From the NCBI RefSeq assembly GCF_002127545.1, contig NZ_MUBK01000009.1, positions 61,564-125,563 on the forward strand: a stretch of DNA of 64,000 nucleotides. The letters run 5' to 3'. Below are positions 41,655 to 51,543 of this stretch, piece by piece. The DNA is from Xenorhabdus beddingii. Lineage in GTDB: Bacteria > Pseudomonadota > Gammaproteobacteria > Enterobacterales > Enterobacteriaceae. Both the position numbers and the translations under genes were made by a program. Under the pieces are notes generated by a model. It saw only the letters and a program-made list of their open reading frames with translations, was not told the origin of the DNA and made no database searches. Within the stretch, counting starts at the first letter, position 1. Each line of letters begins with the position of its first letter.

Positions 41655-42197
41655 ATGAAGAAGAAAAACCGATTAAACCAAGAAGACATCAGTCTATTCA
41701 GAACGTCTGTTGCGGGATCTCGTCGCATTGTCCAAGATACGGTTACCCATACCCCGAAAAGAAAAAAAATAAGTCATGTCGCCCCTGAACGTCTTATGCA
41801 AGAACAGGTTGATGCCAGTTACTATTTTTCCGATGAGTTCCAACCCAATTTGGATACGGAAGGCCCGACCCGTTACCTTCGGGAAGGTGCCAATCATTAT
41901 GAATTAAAGAAATTACGCCGGGGCGATTATTCACCTGAGCTTTTTCTGGATTTACATGGATTAACCCAGTTACAGGCCAAACAAGAGATTGGGGCTTTGA
42001 TTGCAGCCTGCCGCCGTGAACACGTCTATTGTGCCTGCGTGATGCATGGCCACGGTAAACATATTCTCAAGCAACAGGCCCCCTTATGGCTTGCCCAACA
42101 TCCCGATATTATCGCCTTTCATCAGGCTCCTAAAGAGTGGGGAGGGAACGCCGCGTTACTCATTCTGATCGAGATGGAGGAATTCACGCAGCGCTAA
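41655..42197 (+). CDS. smrB: Ribosome rescue endonuclease SmrB
   Basis: A 180-residue protein with a C-terminal SMR domain (about 90-175). Its two motifs are [20 protein letters not shown] and [19 protein letters not shown]. The N-terminal arm is basic and variable. E. coli SmrB binds collided ribosomes and cuts mRNA between them, feeding rescue by tmRNA. It is convergent with sixA, only 17 bases apart, and divergent from hutI, whereas in E. coli it is divergent from prmB. Confidence 0.94.
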   Translation: MKKKNRLNQEDISLFRTSVAGSRRIVQDTVTHTPKRKKISHVAPERLMQEQVDASYYFSDEFQPNLDTEGPTRYLREGANHYELKKLRRGDYSPELFLDLHGLTQLQAKQEIGALIAACRREHVYCACVMHGHGKHILKQQAPLWLAQHPDIIAFHQAPKEWGGNAALLILIEMEEFTQR

Positions 42198-42214
42198 TTG
42201 ATTCTCAGATGATA

Positions 42215-42697
42215 TTAGAATTTGGTCGCTAGTTGGGCCGGTGAGGTTTGCCACAATAGGCTCCCTTTTGCTGCCTGATAATCCCACTTCACACAAGCAA
42301 TGCCGGATGTCGCAAACATCGGGGGGGGTTGCCCGGGGCAGAGATCAGAAACCAAATAGCCCACCAACGGTAAATGGGAAACCACCAATACCGATTTGTG
42401 CCCTTGTGTTGATAAAACATGTAAATAGCTGGCGACCAGTGCGACATCACCCGATGGAGTCAATTCATCTAACACTTCCTCACTGTCAGGTAATGTCAGG
42501 TATTCACGGACGACCTCTAAGGTTTGTCCGGCCCGGAGATAAGGACTGACCAGGATATAATCAACATCAGGATCTTGCTGCTCAAGCCAATAAGCCATTT
42601 TCCGTGATTCCATACATCCACGAGGCGTCAGTTCCCGGGCCGTATCACTGATTGAATCTAAGGCAGCATCACCGTGACGCATAATAAAAACGTACAT
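42215..42697 (-). CDS. sixA: Phosphohistidine phosphatase SixA
   Basis: A 160-residue histidine-phosphatase-superfamily enzyme. The catalytic RHG motif lies in MYVFIMRHGDAALDSISD at the N-terminus and the second catalytic histidine in VLVVSHLPLVGYLVSD near residue 110. SixA removes phosphate from histidine of HPt-type proteins, including PtsN-pathway components in E. coli. The start at 42697 gives the E. coli N-terminus; the frame from 42742 adds 15 unrelated residues. Confidence 0.95.
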   Translation of the reverse strand: MYVFIMRHGDAALDSISDTARELTPRGCMESRKMAYWLEQQDPDVDYILVSPYLRAGQTLEVVREYLTLPDSEEVLDELTPSGDVALVASYLHVLSTQGHKSVLVVSHLPLVGYLVSDLCPGQPPPMFATSGIACVKWDYQAAKGSLLWQTSPAQLATKF

Positions 42698-42954
42698 AAT
42701 CCACCGTCTAGTTAATTGTGAACCAACCTCAAGGCAAGCCATTTACGGTATGAATAAGTCGGCTAATTTGATATTAACAAGCTAAAATTCGATAAAAAAC
42801 GTTTCAATTAGCATTAATTGGCATTCTGCCCTAAAAAAAGGGCAAATAAAATGGTTAAAAACAGTTGATATATCTGTCGTTCCATGTGTGTCTATTTCTT
42901 TATTATATGAAAAATAAAAACCATGAAAAATGGTAATAATTCCCGGCAAAAAAA

Positions 42955-42976
42955 CGGCTCTTGATGAAAAGAGCCG
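42955..42976 (-). terminator. Terminator after fadJ
   Basis: CGGCTCTT and AAGAGCCG form a perfect 8-bp stem with a 6-base loop; on the minus strand a run of seven T follows. It is 59 bases beyond the fadJ stop and ends the fadI-fadJ transcript. Confidence 0.88.
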
Positions 42977-43035
42977 ATGTGATTGATTTAGGTATCCCCT
43001 GCATCTTGAAATCTATGGGGGCATAAAACCATAAG

Positions 43036-45246
43036 CTATGAGTAAAATGTCTTTTTCTGTTCAGCCATCTGGATTAAACCTGCGCATGGCGTAAACCTCT
43101 CTCCATGCTGTTGTTCCAGCCGACGTAAAATTTCGACAACCTTATCACTGCCAAGTTTATCAATATAACGGAATGGCCCACCCAGAAACGGCGGGAACCC
43201 AATGCCAAATACAGCACCAATATCACCATCACGGGGACTTCTTATAATCCCCTCATCCAAACAGCGAACGGCCTCATTCAACATCAGCATTACACAACGC
43301 CGGGCAATATCAGCAGGTAATATTTTTATCGCTGGCTTGATTTTTAATAAGGTATAAATCGATGCATCAACTTCTTTGGATTTCTTGCCGAAGAACCAAA
43401 ATGAACGCTTTTTATTCGTATAAGAATAAAAACCACGGCCATTCTTTTTGCCTTTCCGATCATCTTTTAAGACCGCATCCAGAATCTCTGGCGCAGCAAA
43501 TCGATTACCCAGTTGCTCTACCAAGATAGGGATGATTTTAGTACCGACATCTATACCCACTTCATCCAACAAATTGATTGGGCCAATCGGAAAACCAAAG
43601 TTCACCAGAGCCTTATCGATGTGATCAATCGGCTCTCCTTCCAACACGCAATAACCCGCTTCATTAATGTAAGGTGTCAGAATCCGGTTCACATAGAACC
43701 CGGCTTTATCCCCGACAACAATCGCGGTTTTTCCCTGTTTCTTCGCCAGTGCAACAGCGGTTGCAATCGTTTTTTCACTCGTACCTGCATGTGGAATGAC
43801 TTCAACCAACGGCATTTTGTCAACCGGGCTAAAATAGTGAAGGCCAATGACCTGTTCTGGTCGTGTCGCCACCTCCGCAATTTTGTGAATAGGTAACGAG
43901 GAAGTATTAGAGGCAAAAATAGTTTCAGGTTTCGTGTTTTCTTCAATTTCTGAAACCATTTTGCGTTTCAATACCAAATCTTCAAATACCGCTTCAACCA
44001 CGATATCCGCTTGCTTAAATCCGCTGTAATCTGTGGTTCCTGTCAATAAAGACATCTGCTGAGAACGCTCACTTGATTTCAGCCGCCGCTGTTTTACCCG
44101 CTTAGACAGAATATCCCATGTATATTTCAGTGCCTGATTAATGCCTTTTTCATTAATATCTTTAATGCGGACAGTCAGGTTTCCTCGTGTCATGGTCACG
44201 TTGGCGATCCCTCCTCCCATCAGACCCCCCCCCAAAATACCCACCTGCTTGATCTCAGCAGGCTGCTCTGACGAACCTGTTTCATTTTTTAACGCAGTCG
44301 AAGCAAAGAACAAACTCCGCAATGCCACCGATTCCTGCGACATCGCCAATTCGCCAAATGCCCTGGCCTCAGCCTGAAATCCCTTATCTAATCCTTTCTC
44401 CAGACCGGTACGGATCACATTGAGAATTTTCTCCGGTGCGGGATAGTGGCCGTGAGTTTTTGCCTGCGTTTTTTGATGTGCCGCACGAAATAGCAGCGAC
44501 CTACCCAATGCACTCGCCAACATACGCTGTGACCATGCCAATGGCTTGCGCTTGGCAATGCCTGTTTTCGCATTGCCTTTTTTAACATCATGGCCTTTTT
44601 TAACATATTGCACAGCAACATCCAGCAAGATAGGTAAAGGAACGGCGTCATCCACGACGCCCAACCGTTGCGCTTGTTTTGCCCTGAGTTGACGGCCAGT
44701 CAATATCATGTCCAGAGCCGCACTGACACCAATCAAGCGTGGCAAGCGCTGGGTTCCGCCCGAACCCGGTAACAACCCAAGCTGAACTTCCGGTAAACCT
44801 AGGCGCGTTTTATCATCCAGAGAGCAAATGCGGGCATGACAAGCCAATGCCAATTCCAGACCGCCGCCCAGGCACGCACCATGAATGGCAGCCACAACCG
44901 GTAAAGGATAGTTGGCAATCTGCGCAAATAGTTTTTGACCTTTCTCGGCCAATGCTGTCGCTTCTTCCTGAGTTTGGCAGGCTGCTATCATGCTGATATC
45001 TGCACCCGCAATGAAAGAGTCCGGCTTCCCAGAGACAATCACCAGCCCTTTCAAACCGGACACTTGCTGCGCTTTCTCAAACATTTTTAAAAATTGTTCA
45101 ACAAATTCAGCTTTCAGGGTATTCACTTTCTCACCCGGCACATCAATCGTGATGACGCCCACCTTGTCATCCCTAACAGAAAAATCGAATACCGATTGTT
45201 TCGGTTGTGCCATTGACATGACCGTTTCTTGTTCAGCCTGAGCCAT
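43036..45246 (-). CDS. fadJ: Fatty acid oxidation complex subunit alpha FadJ
   Basis: A 736-residue multifunctional enzyme of the second (anaerobic-type) beta-oxidation complex. The N-terminal crotonase domain has [20 protein letters not shown] near residue 108 and [20 protein letters not shown] near 140. The hydroxyacyl-CoA dehydrogenase part starts with [20 protein letters not shown] near residue 332, and [18 protein letters not shown] near 510. [10 protein letters not shown] also matches FadJ. Its ATG shares one base with the fadI stop (TAATG), so FadI and FadJ are coupled. Compared with E. coli there is a short duplicated-looking [14 protein letters not shown] insertion near residue 215. 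Confidence 0.96.
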   Translation of the reverse strand: MAQAEQETVMSMAQPKQSVFDFSVRDDKVGVITIDVPGEKVNTLKAEFVEQFLKMFEKAQQVSGLKGLVIVSGKPDSFIAGADISMIAACQTQEEATALAEKGQKLFAQIANYPLPVVAAIHGACLGGGLELALACHARICSLDDKTRLGLPEVQLGLLPGSGGTQRLPRLIGVSAALDMILTGRQLRAKQAQRLGVVDDAVPLPILLDVAVQYVKKGHDVKKGNAKTGIAKRKPLAWSQRMLASALGRSLLFRAAHQKTQAKTHGHYPAPEKILNVIRTGLEKGLDKGFQAEARAFGELAMSQESVALRSLFFASTALKNETGSSEQPAEIKQVGILGGGLMGGGIANVTMTRGNLTVRIKDINEKGINQALKYTWDILSKRVKQRRLKSSERSQQMSLLTGTTDYSGFKQADIVVEAVFEDLVLKRKMVSEIEENTKPETIFASNTSSLPIHKIAEVATRPEQVIGLHYFSPVDKMPLVEVIPHAGTSEKTIATAVALAKKQGKTAIVVGDKAGFYVNRILTPYINEAGYCVLEGEPIDHIDKALVNFGFPIGPINLLDEVGIDVGTKIIPILVEQLGNRFAAPEILDAVLKDDRKGKKNGRGFYSYTNKKRSFWFFGKKSKEVDASIYTLLKIKPAIKILPADIARRCVMLMLNEAVRCLDEGIIRSPRDGDIGAVFGIGFPPFLGGPFRYIDKLGSDKVVEILRRLEQQHGERFTPCAGLIQMAEQKKTFYS

Positions 45247-46556
45247 TACTCTACCTCCAATACCATTGCAGCACCCAAACCACCTGCGGCACAGGCTGTC
45301 GCCAACCCAAACCCACCACCGCGACGACGCAATTCATTTAATGTCTGGGTAACCATTCTGGCTCCCGTTGCAGCAAATGGATGCCCATAAGCAATTGACC
45401 CGCCCAATACATTGAATTTATCCATATCTACTTCACCCATTGCCTGAGTACGCCCCAGCTTTTCACGGGCAAATTTTTCACTGGCAAACATGTTTAAATT
45501 CGTCAATGTTTGGGCGGCGAATGCTTCATGCATGTCAATGAGCGTCAATTCGTTCAAGGTAATACCCGCCCGATCCAGCGCCAACGGCGTCGCATAAGAG
45601 GGTCCCAGTAGCATATCTTGCCAAACATCAATGGCAGAGAATGCATAACTACGCAGATACCCCAATGGAGTCATCCCCAGCGCCTTGGCAACTGATTCAC
45701 GCATCAACATGACAGCGGCCGCGCCATCTGTCAGTGGCGTACTATTTGCTGCCGTGACGGTGCCATATTTACGATCAAAAGCGGGGCGCAATTTAGCATA
45801 AGAGGCCAGAACTGAATTTTTCCGAATGTTATTATCTTCAACCAATGTGTCGCGGTATGGCGGGAAATGAGCCGATACGATTTCATCATTCAAAAGCCCT
45901 TGCTCCCAAGCCTTAGCGGCTAACACATGGGAACGATGTGCTAATTCGTCCTGATCTTTACGGCTGATATGATAGGTTTTTGCCATCTGCTCCGCCGTAT
46001 CTCCCATCCTTAACCCCGTAGAATATTCGGCAACAGCAGGCGATACTGGCAATAAATCACGTAACTTCAAGCGGCTGAGTAATTTCAGCCGTTGAGGTAA
46101 GCCCTTAGCTTTGTTCAGGTCTACCAGAGTACGGGCTAATGACTTAGTGACGCCAATCGGCAACACAGATGAAGAGTCAGCCCCTCCGGCAATGCCTATA
46201 TTGACGGTACCTGCCATAATACTTTCAGCCACATTTGCAATTGCCTGGAAACTTGTCGCACAGGCACGGGAAACGCTATAGGCATCAGTATTCACACTTA
46301 AGCCTGCCCCCAAAACAATTTCCCTTGCAATATTCGGTGCTTCAGGCATTTGAACAACTTGCCCAAAAACTAATTGGTCGATCTTCTCAGGCGACAAACC
46401 GCTCCTAATGACCAGTTCGCTGACAACCGCCTTTCCTAAATCGACAGCCGGGATCCCGTGGTAGAAAGTTGCCTGTTTCGCAAAAGGAATGCGCAACCCG
46501 CTGACAATAGCAACACGTTCTTTTGGCGGTGTTACTTTTGTTGAAGAACGACCCAT
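45246..46556 (-). CDS. fadI: 3-ketoacyl-CoA thiolase FadI
   Basis: A 436-residue thiolase that splits 3-ketoacyl-CoA and partners FadJ. The nucleophilic cysteine lies in [18 protein letters not shown] near residue 97. The catalytic residues of the second half lie in [13 protein letters not shown] and the C-terminal [17 protein letters not shown]. The start at 46556 (MGRSSTK) has CAGGAG five bases upstream and gives exactly the E. coli length; the ATG at 46571 is rejected. A FadR-like site lies 67 bases upstream. Confidence 0.96.
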   Translation of the reverse strand: MGRSSTKVTPPKERVAIVSGLRIPFAKQATFYHGIPAVDLGKAVVSELVIRSGLSPEKIDQLVFGQVVQMPEAPNIAREIVLGAGLSVNTDAYSVSRACATSFQAIANVAESIMAGTVNIGIAGGADSSSVLPIGVTKSLARTLVDLNKAKGLPQRLKLLSRLKLRDLLPVSPAVAEYSTGLRMGDTAEQMAKTYHISRKDQDELAHRSHVLAAKAWEQGLLNDEIVSAHFPPYRDTLVEDNNIRKNSVLASYAKLRPAFDRKYGTVTAANSTPLTDGAAAVMLMRESVAKALGMTPLGYLRSYAFSAIDVWQDMLLGPSYATPLALDRAGITLNELTLIDMHEAFAAQTLTNLNMFASEKFAREKLGRTQAMGEVDMDKFNVLGGSIAYGHPFAATGARMVTQTLNELRRRGGGFGLATACAAGGLGAAMVLEVE

Positions 46557-46622
46557 AGCAACTCCTGACAATAATTATTAATTAAATCAATTGATTGATT
46601 AAAAATATTTACTCACCTCGCA

Positions 46623-46638
46623 AGAGGTCAGACCTGAT
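46623..46638 (-). promoter_or_regulatory. FadR-like operator ahead of fadI
   Basis: On the minus strand the site reads ATCAGGTCTGACCTCT, matching the FadR core TGGTCNGACC except for one base (AGGTC). It lies 67-82 bases before fadI, where repression by FadR without fatty acids would be expected. Confidence 0.5.
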
Positions 46639-46815
46639 CAAGCATTGTTAACGCAATGTTGGGAAATAGCAAACAGGAATAAACGAAAAATGCGAGCAAG
46701 CGCAACTTTAAGCTATTTATAATTTACACAACTTGGACGGGGAATGTGCGATAAAAATAAAGAAAAGGTGATGAGTTACAATAAAAGAAGAATTATTACA
46801 ATAAATGACAACTGA

Positions 46816-46850
46816 TTTCCCACTGTTTGAAATGACAAAACAATGGGAAA
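46816..46850 (-). terminator. Hairpin after yfcZ
   Basis: TTTCCCACTGTTT and AAACAATGGGAAA form a 13-bp stem with one mismatch and a 9-base loop, 18 bases after yfcZ. There is no long T run on the minus strand, so it is a moderate candidate. Confidence 0.4.
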
Positions 46851-46868
46851 ATCATCATTCAGAGTGGA

Positions 46869-47165
46869 TTAGCGCAATCCTAACTGAAAAATCAGTGCTT
46901 CTGCCTGACAGCTAAAAGTGAAATCTACAGATAATTGTATTCCACCCTCAACTGCTTCGATTTTATGATGTATAACGCATGGCTCTGATTCCACCGCTTT
47001 TGCCTTTTGAGTCAACGTATTAAACATAGTTTCAGCTTCTTGCCCACTGGCAAAAACACACTGGTAAGAAGCAGTACAATCTTCATTATCAATGACGGTT
47101 CCTACATCAACACAACAACAGGCAGCAGTTTCTTCCGCACGACAACGGTTAATGGCATCAGGCAT
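46869..47165 (-). CDS. yfcZ: YfcZ/YiiS family protein
   Basis: A 98-residue cysteine-containing small protein matching E. coli YfcZ (94 residues): ETAACCCVDVGTVIDNEDCT, then KAVESEPCVIHH and the end FTFSCQAEALIFQLGLR. The family (DUF406) has no established function. It lies between fadI and fadL and is divergent from fadL, as in E. coli. Confidence 0.9.
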   Translation of the reverse strand: MPDAINRCRAEETAACCCVDVGTVIDNEDCTASYQCVFASGQEAETMFNTLTQKAKAVESEPCVIHHKIEAVEGGIQLSVDFTFSCQAEALIFQLGLR

Positions 47166-47416
47166 TTCTATTTCTCCAACGATAAAAACTTGCTGATAAT
47201 ATTACGAGGTTCTGACTATGGATAACCAGCATTTACGCTATTTGATGCCATTTATCTCACTATTTATTGATCTCATCACACGAACCTGTTTTTATTTACA
47301 CTTCATTAACATTGGTTGTCGTATTTTTGTTAAGCAAGTCCCATTTTAGCAATCATCTTGGTTATATTTTGAAAACATTCTTGCAACATATTCTATGTTC
47401 GAGCCTATACTTCGTG

Positions 47417-47433
47417 CACTGGTCTGATTTGTC
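47417..47433 (+). promoter_or_regulatory. FadR-like operator ahead of fadL
   Basis: CACTGGTCTGATTTGTC agrees closely with the second FadR site described at E. coli fadL, sharing CACTGGTCTGATTT. It lies 84-100 bases before the fadL start. Confidence 0.68.
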
Positions 47434-47517
47434 ATTGTAGCAAACCGACTCTACAATTCCGCGCTCTCAGCTACTTGAGTAGCATGTTAATAATAATTAA
47501 ACAATGAGGTTTTGGTT

Positions 47518-48840
47518 ATGAACCAGAAAAACCTGTTTACACGTTCAGCATTAGCAGTGGCGGTTGCAATCATCTCATCCAACGTTAATGCTGCCGGTTT
47601 TCAATTGAATGAGTATTCATCATCAGGACTAGGTCGTGCATTTTCTGGGGCAGGTGTCGTTGCAGACAACGCTTCCGTTGGCAGCCGTAACCCTGCGGCC
47701 ATGACTTTATTTAATAGCCCATCGTTTTCCGGTGGCTTAGTGTATGTCAACCCAAATGTTGATATCACTGGGCAGTCACCTCTCACCAAAAATAGCACTG
47801 ATGCTAAAAATATTGCGCCAAATGCATGGATCCCCAACCTGCATTTTATTACCCCGATCAATGATCAGTGGTATGTGGGTGCATCTGCGACTTCCAACTT
47901 CGGTCTGGCAACCAGTTTCAGCAATAACTACTCTGCTGGCCTGCTCGGTGGGAAAACTGATCTTAAAACCGTGAATCTAAACCTAAGTGGTGCTTACAAA
48001 TTTAATGATCAGTTCAGCTTTGGCTTAGGTGTCAATGCTGTTTATGCCGATGCTACAATTGTTCGCCATATGGGTGAAATCGGTTCTATAGTATCGAAAA
48101 TGACAGGGCTCAATATTCCTGCAAGTGCTGAAGCGGCTAAACTGGAAGGTAAAGATTGGGGCTACGGCTGGAATACGGGACTTCTGTATCAATATGATGA
48201 AAATAACCGTTATAGCTTAACTTACCGCTCAAAAGTCAAAGTTAAGTTTAAAAACGGGGATTACAGCAACGATCTGCCATATATACCAAAAGCCTTTGAT
48301 AATGGTACTAACGGCAAAATAGTTAAAGGTAAATTGGATCTGAACTTACCTGATATGTGGGAATTTTCGGGTTATAACCGCGTAGCACCACAGTGGGCAA
48401 TTCACTATAGCCTCCTGTACACAGGCTGGAGTGAATTCAAGGAATTAAAAGCGACAAGAAGTGATAATGATAGCGTTGCATTTGAGAAACATGAAGGTTT
48501 CCGCGATGCTTACCGTATCTCGCTGGGTACCACTTACTACTACGACGATAACTGGACATTCCGCACCGGTATCGCATTCGATGAAAGCCCAGTACCCGCT
48601 AAAAATCGCTCTATCTCCATTCCGGATCAAGACCGTTTCTGGTTAAGCGTGGGAACCACTTACGCATTTAATAAAGATGCCTCTGTGGATGTTGGTGTTT
48701 CCTATATGCGTGGCAAAAAAGTACATGTTAGCGAAGAATTGCCAGAAGATGTTCAGAAAAAAGGGTTCAATACCCCTTATGAATTCGATTCCAAAGGAAC
48801 CGCATGGCTATACGGCGTGAACTTTAACTATACGTTCTAA
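47518..48840 (+). CDS. fadL: Long-chain fatty acid outer-membrane transporter FadL
   Basis: A 440-residue outer-membrane beta-barrel that lets long-chain fatty acids cross the outer membrane. A signal peptide is clear, with cleavage after NVNA (about residue 24). The mature N-terminus [20 protein letters not shown] is the FadL plug (hatch) with its conserved pattern. The protein ends in the barrel strand GVNFNYTF with a terminal phenylalanine, as needed for Bam-mediated insertion. The ATG at 47518 follows ATGAGGTTTTGGTT; a TTG two codons earlier is rejected. A FadR-like site precedes it and a terminator follows. Confidence 0.95.
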   Translation: MNQKNLFTRSALAVAVAIISSNVNAAGFQLNEYSSSGLGRAFSGAGVVADNASVGSRNPAAMTLFNSPSFSGGLVYVNPNVDITGQSPLTKNSTDAKNIAPNAWIPNLHFITPINDQWYVGASATSNFGLATSFSNNYSAGLLGGKTDLKTVNLNLSGAYKFNDQFSFGLGVNAVYADATIVRHMGEIGSIVSKMTGLNIPASAEAAKLEGKDWGYGWNTGLLYQYDENNRYSLTYRSKVKVKFKNGDYSNDLPYIPKAFDNGTNGKIVKGKLDLNLPDMWEFSGYNRVAPQWAIHYSLLYTGWSEFKELKATRSDNDSVAFEKHEGFRDAYRISLGTTYYYDDNWTFRTGIAFDESPVPAKNRSISIPDQDRFWLSVGTTYAFNKDASVDVGVSYMRGKKVHVSEELPEDVQKKGFNTPYEFDSKGTAWLYGVNFNYTF

Positions 48841-48868
48841 TACACGTTCTCACCAAATGCCGTGATCT

Positions 48869-48898
48869 AAAAAAGGATAGCACCCGCTATCCTTTTTT
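48869..48898. terminator. Bidirectional terminator between fadL and mlaA
   Basis: AAAAAAGGATAGC and GCTATCCTTTTTT form a perfect 13-bp stem with a 4-base loop (ACCC), with an A run on one side and a T run on the other. It serves the convergent fadL and mlaA. Confidence 0.92.
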
Positions 48899-48914
48899 GA
48901 TTATCGAACCCTGA

Positions 48915-49667
48915 TTAATCAATGGAATCCAATTCATCTTGAATGCTGGCTGCATTAGGATTTTTTTCTGGTTCCAACTGGCCGCCATTGGCCATAAAAT
49001 TGTGGCGTTGGAAGTAAGCATCACGCACCATCAAATACGGATCAGAAGAGTTTTTTAACAGACCATCAGAGTCCAACAAACGGGCACGGGTTTCTATCCC
49101 GTCGAACATCCACTTTCCTACCGACATCCAACCAGTGAGATAACTCAGCACAGGATAAGTCATATCCGCAAAGTTACCGCCTTCATCACGCAATGTGAAA
49201 CTACCATAACCCGGCAGAACAACATACGGGCCATAGCCCACATTATAGTGACCTAATGTACTGCCAAAACGCATCGGATCTTCTTTTGCCAAGTTAGGAT
49301 TTGCCATGGAAGCGACATCAATAAACCCGCCCATTCCCAAGAGTGTGTTTAAAAAGAAGCGGTTAAAGTGTTTTGCACCTTCATGGATATCGCCACGCAA
49401 AAAACTGTTAACCATACTGGCTGGCTCTTCCAGATTGCTCATAAAATTGCCAATACCATTCCGGGCAGGCGTCGGCACATAATTCCGCCATGCAACAGCC
49501 ACAGGCCGCAGAACATAAGGGTCGAGAACATCATAATTAAAGTTGAACATAGCACGGTTAAACCCTTCCAGCGGATCAGAACGCCCCTGTTCACTCGTAT
49601 TCGATGGACTGGCACATCCCACGAGTAAGACTGCTGTAAGAGCAATCCCGCTTAAACGATACTTCAT
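48915..49667 (-). CDS. mlaA: Phospholipid-binding outer-membrane lipoprotein MlaA
   Basis: A 250-residue lipoprotein of the Mla retrograde phospholipid transport system, which removes phospholipids from the outer leaflet together with OmpC/F. The signal peptide ends in the lipobox LLVGC (cysteine at residue 18). The mature part carries DPLEGFNRAMFNFNYDVLDP, NLEEPASMVNSFLRGD and GSTLGHYNVGYGPYVVLPGY, all matching E. coli MlaA. The start at 49667 follows TTTGGAGAACAAT; the 49700 start adds 11 unrelated residues. It is the last chromosomal gene before the prophage. Confidence 0.96.
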   Translation of the reverse strand: MKYRLSGIALTAVLLVGCASPSNTSEQGRSDPLEGFNRAMFNFNYDVLDPYVLRPVAVAWRNYVPTPARNGIGNFMSNLEEPASMVNSFLRGDIHEGAKHFNRFFLNTLLGMGGFIDVASMANPNLAKEDPMRFGSTLGHYNVGYGPYVVLPGYGSFTLRDEGGNFADMTYPVLSYLTGWMSVGKWMFDGIETRARLLDSDGLLKNSSDPYLMVRDAYFQRHNFMANGGQLEPEKNPNAASIQDELDSID

Positions 49668-49852
49668 ATTGTTCTCCAAATAATTATTTTTTGACATCAA
49701 CCATCATGCTGCAAACCAGCCAATGCTCCTAATATGTTAAATATACTTCCAATTTTTCATTAATGGTAATCAAAAAGAGTGGTGATTATATAGGCAAACA
49801 ATTCTCTGTCCCTTATCTTTAGCAAAAAAAGCAGGTATACTCAGCCTCCATT

Positions 49853-49875
49853 GTCCCCTTAGTAAAATGGATATA
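49853..49875 (+). pseudogene. 5' fragment of a tRNA-Arg(CCT) gene
   Basis: The 23 bases match the start of E. coli argW (tRNA-Arg, anticodon CCT) at 21 positions: GTCCCCTTAGTAAAATGG and then ATATA, covering the acceptor strand, D-stem and part of the D-loop. The similarity stops abruptly. GGTATACTCAGCCTCC before it looks like the promoter and leader. In E. coli argW lies shortly after mlaA and is an attachment gene for prophages; prophage genes follow here. I see no 3' remainder of the tRNA in this window, so the fragment cannot give a tRNA. Confidence 0.6.
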
Positions 49876-50376
49876 GAGATAAAAAGATTTATAACAATGA
49901 TTTTAAAAAGAAAAATAAAAAATATAATACCTTAAAAGTACACAAATATGTACACAAATCAAAAAATGTCTGCCTTACTTCACCCTATTCAGTACCTGTA
50001 TTTTAGTTGAGTATCTCATCAAAAAAACTGCAATCTCCCAAAAAGAAAAACGCACAATCATAGAGCAATGGGAAAGTAAGCTGTTGTCACTATGATGCAA
50101 CATGCTGATTACGGGGATGGACTATCAGTAAGTTAAAAGGCGGGGATTTCATTTTTATTAACAAGTTTTATCAGTCGTCAGATAAATATTATTATTTTCT
50201 GTTTGTTATTTTATGTCATCCTGCTATCAAAACATGCAACTCACCCACTGAATTTAGTCAAGACGTACTCTCCAGTATTGATGAACCTATTTTATTGATG
50301 TTCACAGGCGGAGCAGTCACCCACCGCCTTCATGTTACTTAGCAATCTGTATTGTTGATTAGATGAGGGAATAAGT
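49876..50376. other. Non-coding prophage edge
   Basis: About 500 AT-rich bases between the tRNA fragment and the first prophage gene. They contain GTACACAAATATGTACACAAAT, a near-direct repeat of GTACACAAAT, at about 49938-49960 (shown here joined), but no gene, integrase or convincing terminator. If this is the prophage boundary, the attachment core should lie in or just before it. Confidence 0.5.
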
Positions 50377-51090
50377 ATGAGTATTCAAGATAAAAAGCCT
50401 GATACAACAACTTTAGAAACTGATGACCTTGTTGTCGTTCCAACACCGAAATATGTTAAAGAAGCTATTGAAGAACACGCAGCAAGTCGTAATCATCCAG
50501 ATGCTACGTTGCAAGATAAAGGTTTTGTTGTCCTGAGCAATGATACTGGCAGTGATAGCGAGACGATGGCTGCAACACCCAAAGCAGTGAAAGCTGCATA
50601 TGATTTAGCTAATACCGCCAATCAAAACGCCCTTAACAATAATTTTGATCTCTATTTGGAGAAGAAACAAAACGGGGACGATATTCCGAATAAAGCGGAG
50701 TTTGTGAAGAATATTGGTTTATCAGAGCTGGTTTATAGAACCGTAGGGAATGGACCGAACCAGATTCCTGACATGTCATTTTTCAAACGATATGGAGATG
50801 CTCAAAATGGATGGGTTCAATACCCTAATGGACTAATTTATCAGTGGGGCGTGACATCAACTCGAACATATGACGAGGTGTATATAACATTTCCAATACA
50901 GTTTAGTTCTGGGGTATCTATGGTCAGTGAGCATGATAATGGTGGAGGTGCGGTCAGAGCTATATGGCAAATAAATGATATTAGCTTAGCAGGTTTTTTA
51001 GCAATAAATTTGGGAACATTACAGCGAGGAGTAGGCACTTTTAATCCTTCTGCTCTGTCTGCCTGTCAGTGGCATGCCTGGGGATTCTAA
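50377..51090 (+). CDS. Prophage tail fibre protein
   Basis: A 237-residue tail fibre-type protein. The N-terminal half has a phage-fibre repeat ([20 protein letters not shown] and [18 protein letters not shown]), a pattern shared by many tail fibres of enteric phages. A conserved joint [17 protein letters not shown] lies near residue 98. The C-terminal domain ends in [10 protein letters not shown], like gp53-type receptor-binding tips. GAGGGAATAAGT precedes the ATG. It overlaps the assembly gene downstream (TAATG) and faces the leftward tail genes. Confidence 0.85.
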   Translation: MSIQDKKPDTTTLETDDLVVVPTPKYVKEAIEEHAASRNHPDATLQDKGFVVLSNDTGSDSETMAATPKAVKAAYDLANTANQNALNNNFDLYLEKKQNGDDIPNKAEFVKNIGLSELVYRTVGNGPNQIPDMSFFKRYGDAQNGWVQYPNGLIYQWGVTSTRTYDEVYITFPIQFSSGVSMVSEHDNGGGAVRAIWQINDISLAGFLAINLGTLQRGVGTFNPSALSACQWHAWGF

Positions 51091-51518
51091 TGATGGCATA
51101 TTTTTACAGCGCAGTGCGTAATTCATTCTATCCTACTCATATGAAACAGGATTATATCAATGTGGGTTCATGGCCGGATGATGGGATTGAGGTCAGCGAG
51201 ACTATTTTTAATGAGTTCGCGATTGATTCTACCCCAGAGGGTAAATATCGTATTGCTGGCTCAGATGGTCTGCCAGCATGGGCTGATATTCCGCCGCCAA
51301 CGCCTGAGCAGTTACAGCAAAATGCTGAACATGAGAAACGGCAATTACTGAGAACAGCAGCAGAGAACATTGATATCTGTCAGGACGCGGTTGATTTGGA
51401 TATCGCCACCGATGCCGAACACTCCGCATTAACCGCATGGCGTAAATATCGGGTGCTGCTCAATCGGGTAGATTGCACTACCGCACCCGATATCGAATGG
51501 CCGGAGCTGCCAAAATGA
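51090..51518 (+). CDS. Tail fibre assembly protein
   Basis: A 142-residue protein of the tail fibre assembly (Tfa/Caudo_TAP) family, chaperones that help fibre C-termini fold or attach. The C-terminal half has the usual helical [15 protein letters not shown] pattern ending in IEWPELP. The N-terminal half carries [19 protein letters not shown]. Its start codon overlaps the fibre stop by one base, so the pair is coupled; a second ATG at 51093 is an alternative. Confidence 0.9.
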   Translation: MMAYFYSAVRNSFYPTHMKQDYINVGSWPDDGIEVSETIFNEFAIDSTPEGKYRIAGSDGLPAWADIPPPTPEQLQQNAEHEKRQLLRTAAENIDICQDAVDLDIATDAEHSALTAWRKYRVLLNRVDCTTAPDIEWPELPK

Positions 51519-51522
51519 TAAT

Positions 51523-51539
51523 AGGGGCTGCGTGCCCCT
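51523..51539. terminator. Short hairpin between convergent tail genes
   Basis: AGGGGC and GCCCCT pair with a 5-base loop between the two convergent gene ends. T content is modest on both sides. Confidence 0.4.
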
Positions 51540-51543
51540 CAAG

